A stretch of 64,000 bases of DNA from Salipaludibacillus agaradhaerens. Lineage in GTDB: Bacteria > Bacillota > Bacilli > Bacillales > Salisediminibacteriaceae. The notes under the pieces were generated by a model. It did not search any database. It saw only the letters and a program-made list of their open reading frames with translations, and was not told the DNA's origin. The stretch is from assembly GCF_002019735.1 (NCBI RefSeq), contig NZ_KV917378.1, forward strand, positions 1,452,869-1,516,868, in the 5' to 3' direction. Below, piece by piece: positions 46,704 through 53,689 of the stretch (position 1 is the first letter of the stretch; each line of letters starts with the position of its first letter). A program made the position numbers and the translations under genes.

Positions 46704-47276
46704 TATCTAAGCATACCTCACTTCAAACCATGATTTTACTTCACTAACAACCACGTAAATATGAAACCGAATAGCTAAAGTATGTTATTTTGAAGGACAT
46801 TTAGCTATGCTAAAAGAAACATTCCCAAGAAGATGTTACATGTCGTGTAGCTGTTGCCTCCCACACATCTTTCAACTCTCTCTAACTTCACTTTCTCCTT
46901 TACTCTTCTCTTTTGCTATCTGTTTAAGCATCCTATTAATATTATTCAAACTTAGTAAAATAAAGCCTAACATAACAAATGTCACAATTTCTCCAGTGAA
47001 AATGACACTTCAGCTCATATTAAAAAATAAACACTATATACCATCAATTGTTCATCGTTTTCATCCTTCTTAGTTTTATAACACGAGCCTTTAATCAGTG
47101 AACGTTTTCCCTGATTGTTAGTTGAGTCAATCAGGACATTACCGGACGTTAGCCCCCCTAAATAGATGTCACTCTCCTCTCTATTTTCAACCGGAAGTTT
47201 TACGGACGGTTATAGTAATTGCCACTTTTTAGCACCTAATCAAGTCATAGCACGTAAAACTGTAATTTGCCTGCTC
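46704..47276. other. Intergenic region with repeat
   Basis: Contains an 88-codon plus-strand frame at 46807 (MLKETFPRRCYMSC...) with no ribosome site and odd composition, which I do not accept as a gene, and the family A copy at 47088-47225. The remainder is the promoter region of the S14 operon. Confidence 0.45.
47088..47225 (+). repeat. Family A repeat, copy 5
   Basis: CCTTTAATCAGTGAACGTTT, CTGATTGTTAGTTGAG, AATCAGGACATTACCGGACG, CCTAAATAGATGTCACTC, CTCTATTTTCAACCGG and TTTTACGGACGGTTAT: all blocks in order. Confidence 0.75.
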
Positions 47277-47334
47277 TTTACTTCATTGAATTTTTACGGT
47301 ATGATAATGCCATAAATCGTAATTGTTTCGATTT
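47277..47334 (+). promoter_or_regulatory. Promoter and Zur box of the rpsN operon
   Basis: A -35 TTTACT (47277-47282), 17-base spacer and -10 TATGAT (47300-47305). The 21-base site 47314-47334 reads AAATCGTAAT, T, GTTTCGATTT, matching the Bacillus Zur consensus (AAATCGTAAT-N-ATTACGATTT) except at two positions in the right half. It overlaps the predicted start of transcription. Confidence 0.82.
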
Positions 47335-47356
47335 AATTAATGAAAGGATGATATAT

Positions 47357-47626
47357 GTGGCTAAAAAATCGATGGTAGCAAAGGAAAGAAAACGACAAGC
47401 CCTTGTGGCACAATACGCAGATTTACGAAGAGAGTTAAAGGAAAAAGGCGACTACGAAGCGTTAAGAAAATTACCTAGAGACTCCTCCCCTACTCGCCTG
47501 ACGAGAAGGTGTGAAATGACCGGAAGACCTCGCGCTGTATTACGTAAGTTTAAACTTTCAAGAATTGCGTTTAGAGAACTAGCACATAAAGGGCAACTCC
47601 CAGGTGTGAAAAAATCAAGTTGGTAA
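47357..47626 (+). CDS. rpsN: Alternative, zinc-independent 30S ribosomal protein S14
   Basis: An 89-residue S14 of the C-minus type. It begins [20 protein letters not shown] and carries [20 protein letters not shown] then [19 protein letters not shown]. Only one Cys is present, so the CxxC pairs that bind zinc in the primary S14 are missing. Such paralogs replace the zinc form during zinc starvation under Zur control, and a Zur box precedes it. The start is a GTG at 47357, spaced eight bases from AAAGG. It is followed 64 bases later by a COG0523 gene. Confidence 0.92.
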   Translation: MAKKSMVAKERKRQALVAQYADLRRELKEKGDYEALRKLPRDSSPTRLTRRCEMTGRPRAVLRKFKLSRIAFRELAHKGQLPGVKKSSW

Positions 47627-47690
47627 CTCCCCATCACTTTTCGCCTAACTGGTGCCTGAACAACCTTTATTCTCTTTAAGGAGAGATACA

Positions 47691-48746
47691 ATGACTGACA
47701 CTTTTACATTACCGATAACACTCGTAACTGGGATGACTGAGCAGGGAAAAACCTCACTTATTAAGCAGCTCAATCGATACAGGGTTAATACAAAAAAAGT
47801 GATCCATTTCCGTGACCCAAATAGCACCTATAGGTGTGATGCTGAAGGTCCGTACTTTCAGAAAACACCGGTGACAGAAGTCTTTCATGATATGGAAGCA
47901 ACCTCTTATGACGAGCTAATGGCGTTGCTATATCATATTCAAAGTCAGAAAGATGTGGACGAAATCATCGTGACTAAAGCGTATGATTCTAATTTAGATT
48001 TACTTCTCTACGACACTCAAAAAGGGGGACCTTTCTTTCAAATCACACACCACATCCATGTAATAGATGCTGTAAACTTTTGGTTTCAATATTCATCAAA
48101 GGATACGGTTCAAACTAAGTCGATATTTCATGCAGAAACGGTCGATCATACAATTGGAGAATTGCTTGTTCTTCAATTAGAATTGGCTGATAGTCTATAT
48201 ATATCCAATGAACACCGGCTGAATGAAGAACGCTTAAATGAACTAATCTGGTTTCTAAAAAAGCTCAACCCTTTGGCAAATATTATGACGCATGCTAATT
48301 TTAACAAGCATACGTCTTCCATAGGTGATACAATCTGGCCTGAGGAACACAAGGCCGACTACCTTTACCGCCATCAACTGCAAGCATTCAAACCGAAAAG
48401 TCCTTTAGCACTAGTGGGAGATTACGGAATAGAGACATTTATTTACCAAAGCAACTCTCCTGCTTCCTTAAGTCAGCTTAAAGCTTTTTTTTCACATCTG
48501 CCTGACGGTATTCTGCGAACAAAAGGGGTGTGTTATACTCCTTTTACACATGAGAGTCACACTATTTCCCAAGTAGGTGCTTCAGTTGAAATTATGTCAG
48601 AAGATCCCCCCTATGTGAAACCTTCAACCTCTGAATATTTAACTGAATTTTTGTTCATAGGTCAGCATCTAAATCCACAAAGCATTCGAGAAAAACTAGA
48701 TATATGTCTATCAGATGTGAGCTATCCTTTAACAAAGGAGCATTGA
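47691..48746 (+). CDS. Degenerate COG0523 (YciC/ZagA-like) P-loop protein
   Basis: A 351-residue relative of the zinc metallochaperone GTPase YciC/ZagA. Similar regions run through most of the length: HVIDAVNFWFQYSSK, IGELLVLQLELADSLYISN, ILRTKGVCYTPF, QVGASVEIM and EYLTEFLFIGQHLN. Walker A is altered but recognisable (GMTEQGKTS, 14-22). The metal-binding GCxCC motif is absent, and the G4 base-recognition NKxD is replaced by SNEH. Chaperone and GTP specificity may thus be lost. AAGGAGAGATACA sets the start. It is co-transcribed with rpsN behind a Zur box. Confidence 0.82.
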   Translation: MTDTFTLPITLVTGMTEQGKTSLIKQLNRYRVNTKKVIHFRDPNSTYRCDAEGPYFQKTPVTEVFHDMEATSYDELMALLYHIQSQKDVDEIIVTKAYDSNLDLLLYDTQKGGPFFQITHHIHVIDAVNFWFQYSSKDTVQTKSIFHAETVDHTIGELLVLQLELADSLYISNEHRLNEERLNELIWFLKKLNPLANIMTHANFNKHTSSIGDTIWPEEHKADYLYRHQLQAFKPKSPLALVGDYGIETFIYQSNSPASLSQLKAFFSHLPDGILRTKGVCYTPFTHESHTISQVGASVEIMSEDPPYVKPSTSEYLTEFLFIGQHLNPQSIREKLDICLSDVSYPLTKEH

Positions 48747-48764
48747 ATTATCTCGTTACAATCC

Positions 48765-48909
48765 TCTGCAATCAGTGAGAGCTTTCGTTCTTCTCCCACT
48801 GATTGGCCGTTGAGTACATCATGACATGAGCAACCGTTATCTCCCGCCTAAATAGAGTTTGCTTTCTTCTCTATTGGAGGCGGGATTTACGGACGATCAT
48901 CTGTGATAA
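48765..48909 (+). repeat. Family A repeat, copy 6
   Basis: CAATCAGTGAGAG/CTCCCACTGATTG hairpin, CATGAGCAACCGTTATCTCC, CCGCCTAAATAGAG...CTCTATT with GAGGCGGGA closing the second hairpin, then TTACGGACGATCATCTGTGA. It fills the convergent gap between the COG0523 gene and the VOC gene and touches the latter's stop codon. Confidence 0.8.
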
Positions 48910-49356
48910 TTAGTTAAATTTCTTATCTTCTTCAAGTAGATCACGGTGCCATTTATCCTTTGATAATTCGGAAAACAATTCAATCAAATTGCCATCTGGA
49001 TCTCTAAGATGAACTGCTTTAATACCCCAATCAGGTCTATCTTGAACCCCGCTAGCGATGTCTACGTTTTGTGACTGTAGGCGAATAACCATTTGTTCTA
49101 ACTCTTCTTCCACTTTAAAAATTAATGCAAAACGATCTTGTGCCTGAACAGCTGTTGGTAAAACGGTTGTCCCTACCGCCTCAGCCATCGCATGACGATC
49201 AAAAATAGCGAATTCTTTATTCTTACCAGCTTCAAAACTTACATAACCACTTCTGCTGTCACCCCATGTTACCTTAAACCCGAGAATATCTTTATAGAAT
49301 CGGTAACAATCTGCAAATTTAGTCACTAACAAACGGACATTATCTAGCTCACACAT
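48910..49356 (-). CDS. VOC/glyoxalase-family protein
   Basis: A 148-residue vicinal-oxygen-chelate protein with two beta-alpha-beta-beta-beta halves: VRLLVTKFADCYRFYKDILG at the start and GIKAVHLRDPDGNLIELFSE at the end. The Glu in NLIELF is a usual metal ligand, while the first-half His is not obvious. Members include glyoxalase, fosfomycin resistance and dioxygenase proteins; no specific function can be assigned. AAGGGAGAG sets the start at 49356 rather than 49377. Confidence 0.82.
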   Translation of the reverse strand: MCELDNVRLLVTKFADCYRFYKDILGFKVTWGDSRSGYVSFEAGKNKEFAIFDRHAMAEAVGTTVLPTAVQAQDRFALIFKVEEELEQMVIRLQSQNVDIASGVQDRPDWGIKAVHLRDPDGNLIELFSELSKDKWHRDLLEEDKKFN

Positions 49357-49477
49357 TGTTATACTCTCTCCCTTCATATGAAATTACCATTCATTTTATA
49401 GAAATAAATCCATTATGACTTGTAAAAATCGGACATTCGGTATTTTTAATACTGTTAAAAAGTGAAGAAATAAAGCT

Positions 49478-49565
49478 AAGCTTCAATCGGTGGGGTTTTA
49501 CCTTAAAAGTAGGATAAAATGCCTTTCAACAGTGGGAGGTTTACGGACGGTTATCTATTTCACAT
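49478..49565 (+). repeat. Family A repeat, degenerate copy 7
   Basis: CTTCAATCGGTGGGG, CAACAGTGGGAG and TTTACGGACGGTTATCTATT remain; the middle is lost. Confidence 0.5.
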
Positions 49566-49663
49566 GCTCCGCCACGTTAATTTAAACGAAATTAACTATT
49601 GAAAGTGACGTAACGTCATTTTGTATAATAAAATAAGGTGGACAATTCATTTCAGTGAGCTGA

Positions 49664-49735
49664 AACATCGAGAAATCAGGTGACGTGCTGCTCATCTGAT
49701 TAAGTTCCCCACCTAGTACGCTGCTGGCTACCCCT
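49664..49735 (+). repeat. Family C hairpin repeat, copy 2
   Basis: ATCGAGAAATCAGGTGACGT, CATCTGATTA and CTAGTACGCTG mirror the copy at 23740-23812. Confidence 0.5.
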
Positions 49736-49783
49736 TTAAAGCATTTGAGAACTAATTAACATTAGGAGGACAAACCATTTTCT

Positions 49784-50545
49784 ATGATTTCTATTAAAGA
49801 GGTGTCTAAACAGACAGGTGTTACAGTGAGAACACTACGTCATTATGACCATATTGATTTGTTAAAGCCTTCAGGGAAAACGGACGGCGGGCATCGACTA
49901 TATGGTGAATATGAAATTAGAAAATTACAGAGCATTCAATTTTTAAAAACATTGCGGTTTAGTTTACAGGACATTAAACGTCTTTTAGGTGACGAAAATG
50001 ATGATTGGTACAATCAATTACAAAAGCAATTGAACTACTGTTTACAGGAGAAACAAAAAATCGAACAAGTAGAGAAATTACTTCGTGGCCTCATGAATGA
50101 ATTTATATTAAAGGGGGAAAATGACCTCCTTCATTTACAAAAACTTATTCGATTATATGAAAACAACCTATCTCAGAAAGAACAGTTTTTAACGGAAAAA
50201 TTTAACAAAGAAGAAAGAGCCTTATTAGACCTTTTACCAAATATGAATCAAGGTGATCCAGATACAGTGGAGTGGCTGTCCTTATTAGCTCAATTACAAA
50301 AACATATGAATAAAGGCATTGCAGCAGATGAAGTCCAAGGTATTATTAGGCGGATGCTTGAAAAAGAAAAAACCACTTTTGGAACGAATCAAGCATTCTC
50401 CGATAAAATTTGGGAGATAAGAAAATCACCAGAAGCCTCGGCCAAGGCAGGCTTTTACCCGCTTGATCCTGAAGTTCTTCAATTTATTGAGGAAGCAGCA
50501 GATTATCATGACAAACATAAAACAGATGCTCAAAACAATTATTAG
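49784..50545 (+). CDS. MerR-family transcriptional regulator
   Basis: A 253-residue regulator with the winged helix-turn-helix ISIKEVSKQTGVTVRTLRHY, then DHIDLLKPSGKTDGGHRLY, a coiled-coil dimer helix (around 75-110) and a large C-terminal region resembling a TipAS-type drug-binding domain (MNKGIAADEVQGIIRRML near residue 185). The ATG lies about 14 bases from AGGAGG, unusually far. The membrane protein gene 21 bases downstream is the probable target partner. Confidence 0.86.
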   Translation: MISIKEVSKQTGVTVRTLRHYDHIDLLKPSGKTDGGHRLYGEYEIRKLQSIQFLKTLRFSLQDIKRLLGDENDDWYNQLQKQLNYCLQEKQKIEQVEKLLRGLMNEFILKGENDLLHLQKLIRLYENNLSQKEQFLTEKFNKEERALLDLLPNMNQGDPDTVEWLSLLAQLQKHMNKGIAADEVQGIIRRMLEKEKTTFGTNQAFSDKIWEIRKSPEASAKAGFYPLDPEVLQFIEEAADYHDKHKTDAQNNY

Positions 50546-50566
50546 CCTCACGAAGGGAGCTGTCCG

Positions 50567-51208
50567 ATGACATTCTTTTTAGATTATCAATGGGAGATCT
50601 TTATTTTGGTAGAAATTCTCTCTCTTATTTCGTTACTTCTTTTTGGATTTTTCCGCTATTTTTTAGGAAGAAAGCACGTTAGCTTTATATTCATAGTTAT
50701 TTTTCTTGTGTTTCTTATCCTAGAAGCTTTACTCGGCCTTTTCATCTACACACATACTGGAGAATTTTCCACCTTTCAAATAGTCATTACCATTTTTGTG
50801 ATCTATGCATGTACCTTTGGTATCTTTGACTTTCTTCGACTCGACCGGTGGATGCGCCGTAAAATTGGAAAACTTCGAAACGTGGAATTACTTACAGAAA
50901 AAGATTACGCTATTCTTGAGCGTAATAAAAATCCGAAATATTTAGCTAAAAAATATCGAATTAGTGCGTCAGTACACTTACTCGTCTTTCTCTTAGGGCA
51001 AAGTTTTTTGTGGTTCATAGGTACTAGCGATCTGACTGAAATGGTCAGCTACCTCACAGATTTTTCCTGGGTAGAAGCCGGAACAGCTGCCAATTCTCCA
51101 TATGCTAACGAAACGATGTATGCAATTGGCATGCTGTGGGGAGTCATTTTTATCATCGATTTTATCTATTCTATGTCTTATACGGTTTTCCCAAGCGAGA
51201 AGTCATAA
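50567..51208 (+). CDS. Membrane protein co-transcribed with the MerR regulator
   Basis: Not recognised. The 213 residues hold about five hydrophobic segments with a basic internal loop (LDRWMRRKIGKLRN) and an acidic outward loop. GAAGGGAG precedes the ATG. It may be a transporter or stress membrane protein under MerR control; no motif supports more. Confidence 0.65.
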   Translation: MTFFLDYQWEIFILVEILSLISLLLFGFFRYFLGRKHVSFIFIVIFLVFLILEALLGLFIYTHTGEFSTFQIVITIFVIYACTFGIFDFLRLDRWMRRKIGKLRNVELLTEKDYAILERNKNPKYLAKKYRISASVHLLVFLLGQSFLWFIGTSDLTEMVSYLTDFSWVEAGTAANSPYANETMYAIGMLWGVIFIIDFIYSMSYTVFPSEKS

Positions 51209-51258
51209 GTACTTGACGCCTAGTCATTATCATTAAATAATGTTATGGGGACGACTAA

Positions 51259-51289
51259 AGCGACTGATCTATTCATTCAGTCGTTTTTC
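51259..51289 (+). terminator. Terminator of the MerR operon
   Basis: CGACTGA pairs with TCAGTCG over a nine-base loop, preceded by AAAG and followed by TTTTTC. Confidence 0.85.
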
Positions 51290-51635
51290 TATTTCGAAAC
51301 TAATTTTTGTCTGACCGTTATCATGTGAGACATCCACTCGACCTAATTTCATAATACATATACCTACTCATACATTGATCTTCCGCTACAGGTGGACGGT
51401 TACTGTGATAAAACCTCTCACATCAATGCATCTTCAAACTCCGTTCATCTTCTTAGAGTCACCGTCTTTCAACAAACCCCTTTAAAAAAAGCCCAAATGA
51501 TAGAAACTTTTTGTCTTTAGTCACTTGTTCGTGTTAACCATTCATTCTTAAATTTTAAAAAATGATATGACTATATTTTTATACCATGTTACATTCGATG
51601 TACGTCACCTATTACTAAACAAAGGAGAAGGAATA
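51290..51635. other. Intergenic region with repeat-like fragments
   Basis: No gene. CTGACCGTTATC, GGTGGACGGTTACTGTGATA and related pieces near 51310-51420 recall the tails of family A/B repeats but are too diverged to define a copy. AAAAAAGCCC near 51485 is not a clear terminator. Confidence 0.35.
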
Positions 51636-52085
51636 ATGACTATTAACATTGAAATATTTCCAAAGTACCGCATTGCATATGTAAGGCAAGTTGGTCCATA
51701 TGGCTCTGCTAACATGCAAGCAATGGAAAGATTAAAAAAGTGGGCTGTGAAGAAAAATCTTCTAAAATCAGCTATAATACTTGGCATTCCTCAAGATAAC
51801 CCTGAGACCACACCTCCTGAGAGCTGTAGGTATGATGCATGTATTGTGATTTCAAAAAACTATCAAATTGATGACTCGATCGAAGAAAATGAACTTGCTG
51901 AGGGGAAATATGTTATATGCAAAGTCAAACACACACCGGAAGATGTTCAAAGAGCCTGGACTCATATAGGTACTTTTCTAGAAAACACTCAGTACCAAAT
52001 TGATAACAAACCAGTTGTAGAAAGGTATTCATTTGAGATGATTAACAACGGTTATTGTGAATTATGTGTCCCTATCATATCGTAA
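51636..52085 (+). CDS. GyrI-like small-molecule-binding protein
   Basis: A 149-residue protein resembling the GyrI/SbmC effector-binding fold: INIEIFPKYRIAYVRQVGPY at the start (the usual strand plus G-P-Y), LGIPQDNPETTPPESCRYDA, and VERYSFEMINNGYCELCVPI at the end. No DNA-binding domain is attached. GyrI proteins bind planar or cationic toxins. AAAGGAGAAGGAATA sets the start at 51636. A terminator follows. Confidence 0.78.
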   Translation: MTINIEIFPKYRIAYVRQVGPYGSANMQAMERLKKWAVKKNLLKSAIILGIPQDNPETTPPESCRYDACIVISKNYQIDDSIEENELAEGKYVICKVKHTPEDVQRAWTHIGTFLENTQYQIDNKPVVERYSFEMINNGYCELCVPIIS

Positions 52086-52109
52086 TGTTGACTCGTTTTA
52101 ACTCTTATA

Positions 52110-52149
52110 GACAAGACGTTATCCATATCCCGCTAACGTCTTGTCCTTT
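52110..52149 (+). terminator. Terminator of the GyrI-like gene
   Basis: GACAAGACGTTA pairs perfectly with TAACGTCTTGTC followed by CTTTGG. The remaining gap to 52404 has no gene; an AGTGC/GCACT hairpin with CTTTTT near 52380-52420 may end the convergent esterase-like gene. Confidence 0.75.
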
Positions 52150-52404
52150 GGATAAGTAAATCTTGTTCTCATTTTTCAAAGTCTAATATGTTCCTCAGCT
52201 TAAACGATATGACATACCTGCCAGCGTTTTTTGCAATAGAGTTATTTCGGCCATGCTCTTAACGTATCTCGCTCCTTCACATCGGTCGTTGTTTCTTCGA
52301 GTGTCTACTAGACTAATGTGTAACATCAATAGAAATGATAAGACGTGAGGCTGTGCCGTTTATTCTGGCGCGTTTGAGCTAAAAAGATGTGAGAGTGCTG
52401 CACA

Positions 52405-53565
52405 TTACGGCACTTTTTCGTGTTTAGGAAAAGCAGGTGAGACATTTTTGAAAAATAGTAGTCCATCGTACTGACGAGCTGGGACTAGTGATTGACGTAG
52501 GCCCCCACCCTCATATACTCTCCATTTATGCTCTCCCCATTCAAGTTGACTTGATATGAAGCTATTCTGATAAGGTGCATGGTTGAGTAACCATTCCATA
52601 TGCTTGCGTGTCGATTTTTTTATGGAATAAGCATTTCCCATCTGATCACTCATCTCGCCATTATGTGCATAGAGAGCCATTACAAAGCTTTCATTTTTTA
52701 TTGAGTCTTTGAGATTTTCAAGGATGGACTTATAAGGGGAAAGCAGACTATCTTTGCTATTTTTTCGAATGTGCATATTATGGGCCCAAATAATGAATTT
52801 CTCATGGGGATAGATTTTCTCAGCCAGGAACTGTAAGTTATCAGCCATCATTTGATCTCTCAATTCAAATTGTCTGAAGAAGCTTTGTTGAACATTAGCT
52901 TTGCAGTACGCTAACCTATTCTCTATAGAACGAACGATTATGTGTTGCAATGTTTTATCCTGATGTTTTTGTCCCTGTACTTCTTTTAGCAAATGTGTGC
53001 CAAGGCTATCGAGCTCGCTGACAGACTGCTTTAACTTTCTTTTTTTAAAGAATCCTCCATACTCTAAAATATAGTTGGTTAAACGTTCAAATTCTATCAA
53101 TAACTGCTTCACAGACGAGGGGAGATACGATTCAACAAACGGAATAAAATGCTTGCCTGCGCTTTGCTGAACATCCAGACCTGATAAATGTAAAGACGTT
53201 CCCTCCTCCGTGTCTTTCATGTAATTAAATAATTCAAGATTATAGTCATTGTGCCAAACTCTCCCTATAGACCCTTCCATAAACTTTAGTGGCGTTAGCT
53301 CCTTGCGTAAATAATCACCGATTGAACAATCTCCTAATTCACTCTCAAACGCTAGAACATTGAAACCTAATTGCGCATGCAGGAATTTAATGAGTTGTAT
53401 TTTCGCCATGCTGTATTGTTTGACACAATGGCTGCTCTCTCCTATAAACACAAACCTTTTATCTTTTAGTTGATCTTTCAAAAAGTCAAAACGGTATTGC
53501 GACTCCTCTTGGCCGATATCCACACTTTTTTCTTGTACTTCTTTTATTAGGCTCTCCGTGTTCAT
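52405..53565 (-). CDS. Erythromycin esterase-like protein
   Basis: A 386-residue member of the EreA/ChaN-like erythromycin esterase superfamily: FVFIGESSHCVKQY near the start, LAFESELGDCSIGDYL, ELRDQMMADNLQFLAEK and FIIWAHNMHIRKN, containing the His and Glu residues used in catalysis. True Ere enzymes open the macrolide ring; many homologs have unknown substrates. GGGAGG sets the start at 53565. It lies 124 bases after the second LanM gene on the same strand with no clear terminator between, so it could be co-transcribed with the lantibiotic genes. Confidence 0.8.
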   Translation of the reverse strand: MNTESLIKEVQEKSVDIGQEESQYRFDFLKDQLKDKRFVFIGESSHCVKQYSMAKIQLIKFLHAQLGFNVLAFESELGDCSIGDYLRKELTPLKFMEGSIGRVWHNDYNLELFNYMKDTEEGTSLHLSGLDVQQSAGKHFIPFVESYLPSSVKQLLIEFERLTNYILEYGGFFKKRKLKQSVSELDSLGTHLLKEVQGQKHQDKTLQHIIVRSIENRLAYCKANVQQSFFRQFELRDQMMADNLQFLAEKIYPHEKFIIWAHNMHIRKNSKDSLLSPYKSILENLKDSIKNESFVMALYAHNGEMSDQMGNAYSIKKSTRKHMEWLLNHAPYQNSFISSQLEWGEHKWRVYEGGGLRQSLVPARQYDGLLFFKNVSPAFPKHEKVP

Positions 53566-53689
53566 CCTCGCATTCCTCCCATCACGATTAGGCTGTGACA
53601 CCCTCTGAATTTAAACTGTAAAGGTGAGGATAGTAACGTTTCATTTTAAACGCTGTCTCATAAACTGGAAACAATGAGGGAGGAGGAAG

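Noticed and set aside
46807..47073. 88-codon plus-strand frame rich in Ser, Leu and Cys
   Set aside because: No Shine-Dalgarno before its ATG and non-protein-like composition; it lies between a terminator and a repeat copy.
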